Notes under the pieces: model-generated
Databases searched by the model: none
What the model was told of the DNA's origin: nothing
The model's input: only the letters and a program-made list of their open reading frames with translations
Origin: Lunularia cruciata
Lineage: Eukaryota; Streptophyta; Marchantiopsida; Lunulariales; Lunulariaceae
Assembly (NCBI GenBank): GCA_948567375.1
Contig: OX419756.1
Span: 66,168,333 to 66,232,332 of the forward strand
Length of the DNA stretch: 64,000 nt
Reading direction: 5' to 3'
In this document: positions 33,990-46,550 of the stretch, piece after piece
How the letters are laid out: each line of letters opens with the position of its first letter
Numbering within the stretch: position 1 is the first letter of the stretch
Made by a program: the position numbers and the translations under genes

Positions 33990-34420
33990 CAATTCTAAGA
34001 ATGCTCTAGAAGCATCTAGGAATACTCTTGGTTAAATGTTCTAGAAGCACTTTGGAAGGTTCTTAGTGGGAAGCTTCTATGTACCTTCCAAGGATCAAGT
34101 AACTTGCACATCAAGTTAACGGCTAGCTTAGTTTGTATGCCAAGTAGGTTGTTTTGAGTAGGAGACTTCCTTGGTAGCTTTTGTGGGAGCTTAGCTTGCA
34201 CTCCAAGAAGGCAACTTTGAGAGAGAAGCATCCTTGGAAGCTTCTCAAGAGCCATGTGTTGCTCCCTTACAAATACCAAAGTCCAAGCCCATGTTAGGCA
34301 TTTGGAGTTCTATGCAATTGAGAATTTCAATGTGACTTGACCTTCCATTCTTTTATTTCTCTCCTTGATCTTTATTAGAGCAAGAATAGGATAGATGGAA
34401 TCTATGGACCATCATATTAA
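33990..34420. repeat. LTR-like repeat fragment, inverted relative of 1930-2345
   Basis: It matches the reverse complement of 1930-2345, with internal 60-75-base reiterations around 'agcttagcttgcactccaag' and 'ggaagcttctcaagag'. It directly abuts the end of the A3 remnant. No coding potential. Confidence 0.5.
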
Positions 34421-35452
34421 TTTCTCCCAAACCATTGAGATTTTTGTACCCGTGTGCTACCAAAGCTCCATTTCTAGCAATTCATCACATCTTAGCTAAG
34501 ATTTTTTGAAAATAATCACCTTGTCCAATGAATCATTAATCCTTCCAATTGTAGCTTATAGAGAGCATTAAATGTGCTGCATCTATATGTTAACCAAGAT
34601 AGTTGATAGAATAATAATCATGACAATAATGCACAAAGTTATCATTGACCTACATCAACAAATTGAGCATCTTAGTTGATGGTTGGAAAAGAGAGATTAT
34701 GATGGGAAACAATAAGGGCAACTAGAGAAAGAAGAATTTTGAGAAGGAGAAGATTTTTTCCAATTCGCATCATGAAAAGGTCTTTGAAGGCAAGAATCTA
34801 CTATGTGCAATAAAGAACTTTGTGTTTGATTGTGAATGTTAATTTGAAGTCAAAAATCTCCTCTGATACAAATACAAATCCTCTTTGCTTCAAGTGAACT
34901 AGATGGAAAGGAAAAAACTATGGTGGCAATTCCTGGTGGAGCAAACTCAATGCTAATTTTTTGGTCAAAATTTAACATGGAGAGACTTTAATAGTGCAAT
35001 CATCGGGTAATTCCAAGCCATGAGATATGCATATGTTGCACAAGATCTATTTGTAGAATTGATAGATCAATACAATGATAATTTATGTTTATCAATTCAA
35101 TGAGGATTCACGTTTCTCAATTCTAAAATACCAATGATGTTGATTTCAAACATACAAGAAGGTGAAGCTTTGGATTGGTTTGTGAGAGTTTTAGAATTGT
35201 GCACCAGATTGGAAATAATCATACACAAACCCTAACATCTCAAAGAACCCATGCAGATGGCTAAGCACAACAACTCCTTTGTTACTATGAATTGGTCTTG
35301 ACCTAGACCTCCACAAAACCTATAAACACACCAAGCATGGGTGGACAAGCAGACACCAATGGAGATTGATGTCATACAATAGAGACAACTTGGCATGGCA
35401 AACCAAGAATGGTTGTGGTAAAATGGTGGTTGCTTTAATTCTTGCCAAATTG
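34421..35452 (+). pseudogene. Possible gag remnant, heavily degraded
   Basis: Fragments in plus-strand frames resemble retroelement gag: an 'EGEALDWFVRVLELC'-like stretch near 35160-35200 and 'KQTPMEIDVIQ' near 35355-35385, the latter typical of the segment just before a zinc knuckle. No continuous frame or clear knuckle is visible. The first 450 bases hold nothing recognisable. Confidence 0.35.
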
Positions 35453-36274
35453 TGTTAAGTTTGGCATTTGATTTATTGTGGAAATGCTGTACAAAACAAA
35501 TATCCTACATGAATGTTGAAGATTCAACACAAGACAAATTTTCTATATGAGTGTAGAAGTGTAAGTATGAGATAGATATTAAAATTATGGGATTCTATTT
35601 ATGAAAGTGCACAAAAGATAATTCACATCATAACTGATTTCTTTGTGAATTCAAATGCAAATGAGATATGCCTTATCTTGTCACAAGCATCCTTTCAAGG
35701 ACCTTCCATAGACATCAAGATCATAGAAAAATGCTCTAGAAATAAAATTGACATCCACTAGAAGTTTGGGACAAATGTGTCTTATGGGATTGTGGGAGCT
35801 ACATGATTGCATGTAGGATCAACTATGGGACTTGTGGCAATGGCTCTTGTGGGGTTCTAGTATGGGACTACAAGATTCCATTATGAAAATAGCTCTTGTG
35901 GGAATGTACCCTATAGGAAGTTGCAAGAATGGATCTCACTTGCAAAACTTTATGAGGTAACATGTATCAATTGGTACCAAACAATCTAGTATTAGATGCA
36001 AGATGAATTAGCACCACACATTCCAAAACTAGATAAGAGGTGACAAGTGCAATTGTATATACATATCTTAGTCTTGGTGTTTAGTTAAGACTTTTCACAC
36101 TCCTTGAAAGAATGAAATCTTATGCATTTATGGTCATAGGCAATGTTGGCCAAATGACATTAAATTGGTGCAGCTTTATGCATGCTTCTCCTTACTAGAT
36201 TGATGAATGACTTTTTGCTCATAGAATAGCCAAAATTTTATTTTGTTCTTCTCTCAATCTAATTTGATTTCTCA
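35453..36274 (+). repeat. 5' LTR of copia element K
   Basis: It starts 'tgttaagtttgg' and ends 'tttctca' four bases before a clear primer-binding site. It is homologous to the reverse complement of 10140-11103. It contains the stretches near 'gggagctac' and 'aagaatggatctcacttgc'. The LTR is about 822 bp, with TG...CA ends. Confidence 0.8.
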
Positions 36275-36278
36275 ATAG

Positions 36279-36290
36279 TGGTATTAGAGC
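36279..36290 (+). promoter_or_regulatory. Primer-binding site of copia element K
   Basis: 'tggtattagagc' differs at one position from the standard initiator-Met tRNA primer site (TGGTATCAGAGC). It lies four bases after the LTR end. Confidence 0.85.
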
Positions 36291-36329
36291 CTTGGTTTTG
36301 GTGAGCAAGGAGAACAATAGTAGAAGATG

Positions 36330-37238
36330 GGAAAGTCAAAGTTGATTTATTCAATGGTAAAATTTTGAAAGATTCAAATTGATGATATAAGAAGAAGTTG
36401 CTACCTCTTAAGGTAGAAAAGCCAAAAATAGTGGAAAAATTGAGTGGGAGCTTCTAGATTGATAAGCCTTAGGTGTGGTCAGATTGACATTGGTAAGAAA
36501 TGCTGCATACAACATTGTCCATGAGAAGACCACTCATGTGTTAATTAAGGCATTATCAAATATGTATACCAAACCTTTAGCCTTAAACAAAGTATAATTG
36601 ACTTGTTAATTAATCAACACAAGGATGAAAGAAGGTGCATCAATCAAGATCACATGAATGCTTTCAATTCAATCATTTCAATACTGCAATCTATGAAGAT
36701 TAATTTTGGATAATTAATTTTATGCATTTTTTCTACTATCATCATTAGATGATAGTTAGGGAGAAACAACCACGATAATGAATAATTTATTAGGATCAAG
36801 TGATCTCAAGTTTGAAAGTATACGAGAATTGATTCTCAATAAAGATTTTTATAGACATACTCTTCATAATTGTTAAGTGTGGGACTATTTGTTGAGGGCA
36901 CAAGAAAATAGCCTCAATGAGGTGAAATTTATGAAGAGAAGTGAATCAATAGGCTGAAAGCAAGTACATCAAGAAATCATGTGTTGCAATTGCAATAAGC
37001 TTGGTCACTTGAAGAATCAATGTAAAAGTCCAAAGAAGGAGGAGAATGTAGTGAAAAACATAATAGAACAAGATGCACTTGTTTATTATGTAGAGTATCA
37101 TGTAAGATCTTGGATTAAAGATTTTGGTGCATCATTTCTCTCTATCCCATGTAAAGATTTGATGCACAACTTTTTTGTAAGAAACCTTGGAAAGATGAAC
37201 CCCTATTTATAAACAAAGAAGGTAATATGAAGTTAAAG
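36330..37238 (+). pseudogene. Copia gag and protease start (element K), cut by C1
   Basis: The plus strand holds a broken copia gag: near 36340 a 'KVDLFNG' start, near 36400 'LLPLKVEKPK', then a perfect zinc knuckle 'CCNCNKLGHLKNQC' (CX2CX4HX4C, 36982-37023). The protease start follows as 'SWIKDFGASFLSIPCKDLM', where the usual Asp-Ser-Gly reads Asp-Phe-Gly. Several stops precede the knuckle. The frame ends at 37238 where the 3.8-kb unit C1 begins; the rest of this copia is not found on the other side of C1. Confidence 0.85.
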
Positions 37239-37652
37239 TGTGGTGCACACATTTTTTGTTTTTTTTCAAAATAAAGGAGAATAAGTGTATAGAGAAGTCA
37301 GATTGCGCCTGTATGGCCAAAGAAAGCGAAGAAAAGAGTCTTCGGGATGAAACCCAAAGTAAAGTGACTTTGGATCATAAGGCAAAGTACTCGGAAATGC
37401 TCTATCAGCATACAACCTGAAGTAAAGTTTCTTTGTATTGGGAGGAGCTCAACCCGAGGCGAAGACAATCTAACAACCTTTTTTCGGGGCGAGAAGTTCA
37501 AGAAGGGGCCATTTAAAAATTGGCGTCCCATATGCGTGAAGGTTTATTGATAATGACAGGTGCATGCCGGAGGTGTGATTTCTCGGTAGAAACTCAAAGT
37601 GACGAAAGACAAAGAAGCACAACTCTATAAAAATTGAACCTGCAACGACAAA

Positions 37653-40221
37653 ATGTCGAGTAATTTTCCTTCGCCATTGAGAAGTCATCTTGCAGGTGAT
37701 TGGGAAAAGGGGAATAGAGTTGGGATCGTGTCAGTGCACAAAGGAGAAGTCGTGAGAGTGAAATCGAGAGAAAGTGAGAAGGTAGAAGAGATGGGAGGAG
37801 GAAAGAAGAACTCCGAATTCGCAGTGAGAAATCATGCGATTCGGAGGTTAGACGTGATAGCAAGGATCAAAGTCTTGAGCCGACTTCGGATCACGTTTCT
37901 GGCATGGAACTAGAATGTAAGTTTCCCAGGATTCATGATAGAAATCATTGAGAGTAAGTGTCTCAATGGACCCGAGGAAGAAGGGAAGAGAGGAAATCCG
38001 GCTCGCTAGACAGAGTCGGATTGGAGACTCATACTCGAGAAGGAGGCAAGCTTGGAGCAGGGAGCCACGTTCTTGGGGAAAGGAGAGATAGCTTAGGAAA
38101 CTTAGGAGGTGAGAGACGCTTTCTCGTCGAAGAGAACAAAGAATGGGTATAAGGTTGAGAGTTAGAAGGATCCAGTGAAGAGAGGGATTGTGAGTGCTCT
38201 CATGGCAATCTTGAAGCCGGAGAGAACAACTTATGTGATGAAGCACCAAGCAGTGTTCTTCCAGAAGTTGTTTGCAGGAGAACCAATAAATTGGGCGAGG
38301 TGTCTCCACGGAAGGACAAGACAGATGGTGTGGAACTTGTGGGATAAGTTGCCGCCACACTACATTGTGTCGTTTCCAGCATATTTTTACCTCGGGTTGA
38401 ATTTGCTCAACTCGGCGGAGCAAAATAGAATGGTGTCTCACTTCCATCTCGACTTGAGAAGAGAAGTCGACGTGGAGGAACAACAATACATTCTCCAAAT
38501 CCAAAGCACGGATGAATACTACATGAAGACAGGTAAGAGCGTGGAGATAGAAGCAATCACTCCAAAATCAAAGAAGAGGAGTTGGCAAGGAGAAGCCAAA
38601 GACAGTAAGAAACCTCGGAAGATGCAGAGAAGTAACCCGAGGCGAAGTATGATGGTGATTGAGTCTGAAGATGAAGACTCAGAAGGAGAGGCCGAGCTCA
38701 AAATGGAAGACTCGGAACATGAGGAGGAACTTGAGCTGACACTGCAAAGTGGAGATACGAGCAGTGATAGTGAAGAAGGTGGAGAGATGACATTGGTGCT
38801 GGCGGCTGACAAATACAAAGAAGAAGTGCAAGCCAAGTTGGAGGCCGAAGACAACACATAGTTGGAAGACAAAGTAACTGTGCCCGATGAAAAGAAGATC
38901 GCAATACAGCAAGGAATTCGCTTGAGACGCAAGGCAAAGTGTGAAGCGGGGCCAAGTAAAGTGAAGGAAGAGGTAGGAGAAAGCTTGGGAAGTGAAGCAT
39001 CAATCCCGATACGAAGACTGCAGCGGAGAAGGCGAGTATCGGGTGAAAAAGAGGTAAGGATGGAGATTTCTCTGCAGGAAGAAGTAGGTGTGAGGAATGG
39101 AGTAGAGTACCTGTAGGAAATTGTGTGCCCATTGCTGATGAAGTTGGAGCACAAGAAGAAGGAAATGCAGTTGACTTGTCCAGAAGTGAAGACTGTTTTG
39201 CAGGTCTTATCGAGATTAGAAGAAGAGAACTCGGAGTTGAAGAGAAGTATAACCCGAGGTAAGGAGGAGAGAGAAGTACTGCGAGCAGAGGCAGTAGAGA
39301 GAACTCAGGTACCTGAAGAGAGAAGTGAGCTATCGAGAGGAACTTGTGAGGAAGAGTGACATAGCCAGGGAGAGACAAGTAGCTGAATACGAGATCTTGA
39401 AGCAGCAATTTGCTGATTCAAGAGTAGAAATTATCCATGCTATGGCGAGGGTAGCAAAGAAAGAGCAGGAGCTTGATAGAGTGATGGAGAGTATGGAAGA
39501 GAAGAAGCAACTCTGGCAAAGAGAGTTGGCTGCACGATATAGAAAAGAAGAGAGATTACGAGAGTTACTTCGTACTCAAGAGGAGAGAGTGGAACAGAAG
39601 GAGAAGGAGAAGGAGACGGTGACAGCCGAGTTCAAAGCAGAGTTGGCAATGTACAGAGAGGACTGGCTTGCAGATCAAGAGCAAGAAAGGAAGATGCGAT
39701 TGGAGCCATTGAAGGAGATTGTCCTCAGGATGAACGCAATGTTAAGTACAGAGGCCAATGTTCCAATTGAAGAAGCAAGACTGCACGAGTTGAAGTTGTT
39801 GGTGCAGGAGACAAGGCAAAGACAAGCAAAAGACACCAAGATGAATGCTTTGTTGATCAAATTACGAACTCGTGTAGATAGGAAGATATTAGAAGTAGAA
39901 GACAATATTTCAATTAGACTAGACTTAGTGAAAATCGAGATAGAGAAGCTTCGGAAGGACGTTAGAGCAAAACCCAAAGTAGATAACATAGGAGTACAAA
40001 TGTCTTTGGAGTTACCATTGGAGACATTAGAGAAGGGTGGGTTGGGAGATAATGAGTTAGATAGATTACCCACTAGTGCAATTTCAGATCAGGAAAGAGA
40101 ATTGCTGGAATTGGTAGAAGAAGTAGAAGATTTGAAACCTGAGGAAAAAGTGATAGGAAGTAAGATTACTTCGGGTTCCGGTTTGAAAGCCGATGACAAA
40201 GTAGACATCAGATCGGAGTAG
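37653..40221 (+). pseudogene. Family-C coiled-coil protein, about 855 codons (C1 copy)
   Basis: One long gene in a single frame to about 39315, then a frameshift to the frame that ends at 40221. Interruptions: stops near 37911, 38010, 38095, 38104, 38164, 38860 and 39115. The N-terminal third has a conserved globular part, with 'RNHAIRRLDVIARIKVLSRL' and 'LFAGEPINWARCLHGRTRQM', that vaguely resembles plant transposon-associated N-terminal domains. Next come an acidic Ser/Glu-rich linker (38650-38860) and a long Glu/Arg/Lys-rich coiled coil (39120-39900). No protease, RT or integrase is present. Function unknown; it could be a highly diverged gag-like or accessory protein. Confidence 0.7.
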
Positions 40222-41015
40222 TAAAAGTTTTGAGATTTGAAGGGGCAGATATGAAGAGTTGCATTGTCATTTCGGATCTGTGGTTAGAAAAGATGTTGTA
40301 GAACGGTGTAGTTATTAGAACTATCAATTTGTTCACTATTTAAGAGTGGCATTTGCAGAGAATTGTTGTTCAGTGTTCATAATTCTTGAGAATAGATAAA
40401 GCAAAGTGCTGTGAAGTAGTGCTTGTTGCTTGAGCTTGATTCTGAGTATCAACTTTGCAATTGTGTTTATGAGTGTTTGGAGAAATTTGAAGTGCAAGTC
40501 AGTATGCTTGTTGGATGTTGGATTCTATAGCCTTGATCTTCATTCTATGTGTTGGATCTTGAGTGAAGTGCAATCGAAGCAATGCCTTGACAGATCTGAG
40601 AGGAATTGTAGTGTTGGTAGTATTCTGCATTTGTGAGTGCAATGCAAGGTTGATGTGAAGCAATTTCGATTGAGGAAGTTGTGCCTTTAGTGGAAAGGTG
40701 GAACACAATTCCAAGGCGAAGTCATTTTGCAGTGAAGTGCCATTTTTGGGAGAGCCTGAATCATCACAATCAAGATTGTTTGGAAAGATTTGAGGGATTT
40801 GTAATTAAGGAGTGTGAATTCGTGACAAGACTGCGAGTCAGTGCTTGTTATTCTCTTCTGGGTGTGGTTTCTACCTGAGAGACTAAAGAAGAACTCAAGA
40901 AGAACTACATTGTTACTGTTTGACTTTGTATTTGGACATTTCTGACTCGTATCTTTGTGGGAACGAACTTTACTTACCTGATTACCGTAAAAGTGATATT
41001 TGCCGGGTTGTCACA
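40222..41015 (+). other. 3' region of C1 with LTR-like features
   Basis: Non-coding. A TATA-like 'cactatttaagagtgg' (about 40335) is followed by a transcribed-region-like segment. The last ~75 bases match, on the opposite strand, the LTR end of chromovirus D (49323-49400). This U3-R-U5-like order is what the end of an LTR would show. Confidence 0.5.
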
Positions 41016-41419
41016 TGTGTTATGAGATGGAGGGTTTTCATTTAGATTTCTTGTGATTGGACCTTCTCCATTCTTTGCTTCTTGTTTGTGCACCATGTTT
41101 GTGTGAGGTGCCTTGAGTTTTGAGCGTTGGTGCTCTGGTGTGCTCTCAATAGTGAGGCTGGAGTGATGACTAGTCAAACTATCTTGTTTCTCTCCGGTGA
41201 GGCAAGAAGTGATGACCTACAGACCGTGAGAGTGCATGTTATGATGGCAAGTTACAGGTTGCACTTTCCCCTAGTGTAGTTATCTCAGTTAGAGTTACAT
41301 TAGTGGGTAGTGCTTAGTTGGTATTAGCACTTGGTGGTGTTGGCACTTGGTGGGGTACTTGCGGTTGCGACTTGCAGTTGCGATTGGTGTTGGTTTGCTG
41401 TTGTGGTTACTTTGTCACG

Positions 41420-43334
41420 ACGGAGATTGACTCTAAGTTGGAGTTTGACATAGGAGCTGATTCAATTGAGAGTGCACTTGGTGTGTCCGCACCATTATTG
41501 TGGATGAGATTTATGGATGATACATGGATGAGATTTATGGGGCCTCCAAAGGCCCTAAGCGTTACTCTGGTACAATGGGTACTATTGAGTTGGATGACTT
41601 CACCTAGGAGTTTGATAGTTGGTGTGATCTGCAGCAGATGCGGACCCGACTTTGTTTACACCCTTCATGGCATGGAAGGGGTTGTTTCAACATCTGGAGG
41701 GTCCATCAATGGATGACTACCATGAGTTTAAGAGAGCTCATTTGGAGGAGATCAAGTTGTGGAGACAATATTGCTCTCCAAACTATGTCTCTATCACTTA
41801 GGCTTGGTGGCCAAGAGTAGATTGGCTGTACCTACAAGTTCTAGCTCGAGTAGTGTTGGTGGAGCTAGTGGAGGTGCACTAGCAGGAGGTAGTGCTACTA
41901 CAAGTGGAGGTACCACTGTAGGAGATGGTGTGGTGCCAGGGTTTAATCCCATGGTGGAGTTCTTCTAGTGTTTGAGGTAGAACTACCATGGAGTGCAGAC
42001 TGACAAGCTAAGGAGCTTGCAAGAGTTCCAATGGAAGGCTGGAGAGAGCCTACGCAAGGCATACACTCGCATGAGGCGGCTGATCAGTTTCACTCATGGA
42101 GTTAGTGAAGCCCAAGCAGTCCAGTTTTGGTATGGGATATTGGATAGGGAGTTGCAATGTAGATTTTGTGATGCTACATTGTAACAGGCTACTTTGCCTA
42201 CTTTGGAAGTGGTCTTTGGTTTGGCTGAGCGTATTGAGCTCAACATGGTGGAGGAGAGAGTGGTGACATTTGGATTTGGTACGGAGACCTCATCCACGAC
42301 TGTGACTTCTTCTAGAGTGCAACAAAGTGCACCATGCCTAGTTGGTTTTCAAGGACAAGGTGGACAGCCCATATCCTATGGAGCAAGTGGAGGGCCTAGT
42401 GGAGTTAGACCCTTTCCTTCATTTGCAGGTCAACAACAACCAATGAATGGTGGTGTTGCTTGTTGGACTTGTGGTGGACCTCACCATCAAAGAGAGTGTA
42501 CTTAGGGCAATGGACCTAATACCTTGAGTGCATCACAACCAGCACATAGGCAATGTGAGCATTGCCACGGATTTGGTCACACTAGTGATCAGTGTTTTGA
42601 CCTACAACTGGAATTACAAAGTGGTAGGGCTGATATGGTAGGTAGTAGAGGAGCTCCAGTTCATGGAAGACGAGGTGGTGGTAGAGGACCTACACCTAGT
42701 AAAGGTGCAGTACCTGCCCTTACTTTTGATACAACTATGGCTACTTGGATTGAGCAGTTGGAGCAGAGATTGGCTAGTATGGCTATTGCTCAAAGGAGAT
42801 CAGATTTGGGTGATGAGGCTTCCACCTCATATGCTGGTGACAAAGATGTGTTGGATTTCATGTGCGAAGCAACACAGGTGGATGCATCTGCAATAGTGAC
42901 TAGGAGTGCAATACGTGCTCCAAAGCCTAGAGGAGCATTAGTGGAGTTGGACCCACCGAGAGGAGAGGTTGGGAGACAGGTCAGACTTCCCTAGTCTTTC
43001 ATGCTATCTGAGGCATTGCAGACGACATCCATGGTTCCTAAACGTCCCAATGTAGGTGTGGTAGGTGGTGATGGAGTACATGGACTACTTGCTAGTTAAC
43101 CACCTACTACTACACAGACTAAGTCTAGCATGATGTTGGGGGCGGCTCACCTGTTTATGCGGCATCCTTTGTTTTTGGCCAATGACATGTTTACATTGGG
43201 AGTTGACCCAACCCCAATGTCCCGGTTGGTTGCCACACTTTATGAGAGTAGAGATGATGTGGTTCCTATTGCCAGAGCAGAGGTAGTTGGAAGTGGAGCT
43301 GACTTGGTTGAGGAGCATGGGATCCGTTCAACAA
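41420..43334 (+). pseudogene. Gag of element B (A family)
   Basis: It matches A gag, with the capsid block 'LRSLQEFQWKAGESLRKAY' and knuckles 'CWTCGGPHHQREC' and 'CEHCHGFGHTSDQC' (second knuckle CX2CX4HX4C). Stops occur at about 41607, 41801, 41968, 42184, 42506, 42994 and 43098. B keeps the five bases that A lost near 16458, so the two copies decayed independently. It ends where F begins. Confidence 0.85.
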
Positions 43335-43414
43335 TGTCAAGGAATTTGTTTGGCCTCAAGAGTGCACAGGCACCTGGCCGTTTGTGCTTAGTTTGTCCTT
43401 GGCCTTCACAGTAC

Positions 43415-44105
43415 TGAGAGCCGGCCTGTCTCTCACTCAGGATGAACCTCTGATGGCTATTATGGTAGCACACCATGGACTAAAAAGGCAAGGAACCCCA
43501 ACTCCATCATACTCCTCCAAGGCTAACACTCCAAGACTCAAGACATTGCTCACTAGAGAACTCAATGAGAGAGAGATAGTTGCAAATGAAAGGATGATGA
43601 GTACCTCCTCACCCCTTGCTTATATACTTGTGAAATAGTTCCGTACCAAAGTTGCTAATTACCATAGTAACTCAAGTTACTAGACTAAAAGTCAAGTAAA
43701 GTCAAAAAGTAGAAAGGAATATCCATTCACATGGGCATATTCCCCTAAGCATGTGGTCTTATCTTGACCCAACCACTAGTCAAAGATTCCATCACATGGG
43801 CTATCCTTGGACTAAAGAAATATCCAAAACAAAATGGCTTGCGGGCCCAAGAGTTCTCAACTCTTTCCTCAAAGCCAAACACCTAGGAATAATACCAAGT
43901 CAACACACTAAAATCCAAAATAGTGGTGCTCATCTTTTCTACTTCCTCTAAAGTAAGGTCCCCTCTATCTTAGCTATGACTAACTTTAGCTAACCATGAC
44001 TAATATAGAACCATCCTTTATCTCTATATAAATAATATCTCTTAAGTACTTGTAATACGAAGTTAAATATCACAATATCACACACATGCACATATGGGTG
44101 TTATA
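43415..44105 (-). repeat. Solo family-E LTR (E3) nested in F
   Basis: About 691 bp, almost identical to the LTRs at 53746-54437 and 61454-62132. Flanking GTAC (43411-43414 and 44106-44109), or AGTAC if one terminal base is trimmed, is the target duplication. No family-E internal sequence is attached, so it is a recombined solo LTR. Ends are mutated: 'tgagag' instead of 'tgtgag', and 'gttata' instead of 'gttaca'. Confidence 0.88.
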
Positions 44106-44637
44106 GTACTTGGCTAGCTCATGTGGTTTCAACTATGGTTTTGGGACTTGATGGTTCCTAGGAGAGGCTGGAATTTTTATGAACAACAACTAGTATTCTA
44201 TTCAGCTCAACGAAGCCAGGCTACTGATCAAACCTTTCATATAGACGGACTGAGAGCTCCTAAAATGGAGCTTCCACAATGCTAATCACAAGTCAGCACA
44301 CCATCATCTTAGCTCTACTAGATCTACAAATTTTTTTTCTTGTCCAACCTTCTCTCTCTTGCAAGGTCCTTCATTCTCTTGCAAAGAAACCCATTTTCTG
44401 CCCTGCACTATCAAGGCCGCGCTTTCATGCAAAAATTTCTCTCCTCTACCTTGCACTCCTTCAAGGCATACTCCCTGCCATTTGTTCATCTGGCCACTGT
44501 CATGCTCAATAGCACTTTTGAAAGTTTTCTCTCTCCTTCTATCACAGACCAAGGCCAAGCAACCTTTGAAAATCTGTCTTCAATAGTTCACTCCTGTCCA
44601 GATCAAGCCCTAGAGACTCTCGCTCCTTCACTCTGAA

Positions 44638-44732
44638 CAGTCTCTCATTCACTTTGTCCAATCTCTCATTTGCTCTGTCTAGTCTCTCATATGCTCTGTC
44701 CAGTCTCTCATTCACTCTACCCAGTCTCCCCT
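44638..44732 (+). repeat. Short tandem repeat in F, ~21-24-bp unit
   Basis: Four to five copies of a unit like 'tctctcattcactctgtcca' in a row. On the minus strand they encode a repeating 'RLDRANE'-type peptide in a chance frame. Confidence 0.8.
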
Positions 44733-45159
44733 TCATGAGAATTCTTCACTGTTACATTTTCAACAGCACATCCTCTACATTCAAAATTCATTCCATGTCC
44801 ACTTCTTCACAACAAACATTCTTCATTCAAAATTTGCTCTCCTATCAACATTCTCACAATAAACATCCTTCCACATTCAAATCATTCCCTGTCCAGCTAG
44901 AGCAACCCTAACACAAATCTACCCATGTCACTAGCTACTGCTCAGGGAAGCCAACTTTCAAAATCTCTCCTATCTTGTGCAAGGCAAAGTCAGACCCTTA
45001 AATTTCTTCTCCTGCTCCCGCCTTAGTTCAATCCTTCTTGCAGATTTTCAACTCCTTCTCTTCTCCACTGTTCCAAATCAATGACCAAGCAAAACTCAAA
45101 AATATCTTGCTCTTGCAACAGCCATATGCCTCTACTCTCAAAATTTCCCCTCCTCCTAT

Positions 45160-46140
45160 CACAGCCCTAATGCATCTCTAAAATTTCCTCTAGCCTTGCA
45201 ACACTCTCACTCAACCTTTGAATTTCTTCTCCTGGCCCTGTCACAGCTCTACGGCATCTCAAAAATTCCTCATCCCTCAAGACTCTCACTCAACTTTTGA
45301 AAATCATCTCTCCCTTCTTGTCACAACCCTAAGGCATTTCAAAAATTCATCCCTGGCCCTGCAAGATTCTCACTCAACTCCTGAAATTTTTTCTCCTATT
45401 ACAGCCCTAAGGCATTTTGAAAATTCCTCTCTGGCCCTGCATCACTCTCACTCAACTCCCAAAAACTTTCTTCTCCTGTCACAGCCCTAAGGCATTCAAA
45501 AATTCATCTGGCCCTGCATGACTCTCACTCAACTCTCAAAAAATTTCTTCTCCTATCACAGCCCTAAGGCATTTCAAAAATTCCTTGCTGGCCCTACAAG
45601 ATTCTCTCTCAACTCTTGAAAACTTTCTTCTCTTGTCACAGCCCTAAGGCATTTCAAAAATTCCTCTCTGGCCCTCCAAGACTCTCACTAAACTCCCAAA
45701 AACTTTCTTCTCCTATCACAGCCCTAAGGCATTTTGAAAATTCATCTCTGTCCCTACAAGATTCTCACTCAACTCCCAAAAACTTTCTTCTCCTGTCACA
45801 GCCCTAAGGCATTTTGAAAATTCATCTTTGGCCCTGCAAGATTCTCACTCAACTCCCAAAAACTTTCTTCTCCTGTCACAGCCCTAAGGCATTTTGAAAA
45901 GTCCTCTCTGGCCTTGCATGACTCTCACTCAACTCCCAAAAACTTTCTTCTCCTATCACAACCCTAAGGTATTTCAGAAAATCCTCTCTGGCCCTACATG
46001 ACTCTCACTCAACTTCCAAAAACTTTCTTCTCATGTCACAACCCTAAGGAATTTTGAAAATTCCCCTCTGGCCCTGCAAGACTCTCACTCAACTCCCGAA
46101 TTTCATCTCCCAGCCATGTCACAGCCCTCAGGCATCTCAA
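45160..46140 (+). repeat. Minisatellite in F, ~80-bp unit, about 12 copies
   Basis: The unit contains 'ccctaaggcatttcaaaaat', 'tcctctctggccctgcaaga', 'ctctcactcaactcccaaaa' and 'actttcttctcctgtcacag', with copies differing by substitutions and small indels. Open frames through it simply follow the repeat. Confidence 0.9.
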
Positions 46141-46352
46141 AAAATCCCTCAGGCCCTCTTTCTCCCAAAAAGTTCCCCCCTTCCTTCTCAAACCCTGCTC
46201 TTCCTCTCAATCCTCTCTCTCTCACATTGATCCTCCAAAAAAACCCATGTCCCTTCCAAAATTCAAACCTTTTTCCAAGCCAACCTATTTTTTGGTATCT
46301 CTCTCTTCCTGTCCCAAAAACCCTTCATCCATATCCCAAATCCTCTTTGCTG

Positions 46353-46550
46353 TCCAGCACTTTCCTTTTTCTCACAACTCTTTTTTGCACTCTTTTTTGT
46401 TTCCAGCAACTTCCTTTTTTCTCACAACTCTCTTTCAAACTCTTTTCTGTCAAGCACTTTCCTTTTTCTCACAACTCTTTTTTGCACTCTTTTTTTTTCC
46501 AGCAACTTCCCTTTTTCTCACAACTCTCTTTCAAACTCTTTTCTGTCTAG
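46353..46550 (+). repeat. Two-copy tandem repeat in F, ~93-bp unit
   Basis: Two adjacent copies of a pyrimidine-rich unit with 'cactttcctttttctcacaa' and 'ctctctttcaaactcttttc'. Confidence 0.8.

Larger units (their letters stand above)
37239..41015 (+). mobile_element. 3.78-kb coding unit C1 (LTR-derived, family C)
   Basis: Collinear with C2 (55192-58976), with high identity over the full length. Starts 'tgtggtgcacacatttttt' and ends 'ttgccgggttgtcaca'. No repeat of the start is found at the end or within, so it lacks an LTR pair. It holds one long gene (37653-40221), a TATA-like 'ctctataaaaattg' just ahead of it, and a second TATA-like 'cactatttaag' near 40335. The flanks do not form a target duplication: 'taaag' on the left and 'tgtgt' on the right. 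The two sides also belong to different elements. Confidence 0.75.

Noticed and set aside
38519..39154. Long minus-strand frames across C1 (211 and 236 codons, Ser/Leu-rich)
   Set aside because: They are antisense to the acidic and coiled-coil coding part; Glu/Lys-rich codons read backwards give Ser/Leu/Phe-rich frames without stops.
45160..46140. CRISPR-like array
   Set aside because: The ~80-bp units are contiguous without unique spacers, in a plant nuclear context; this is a minisatellite.
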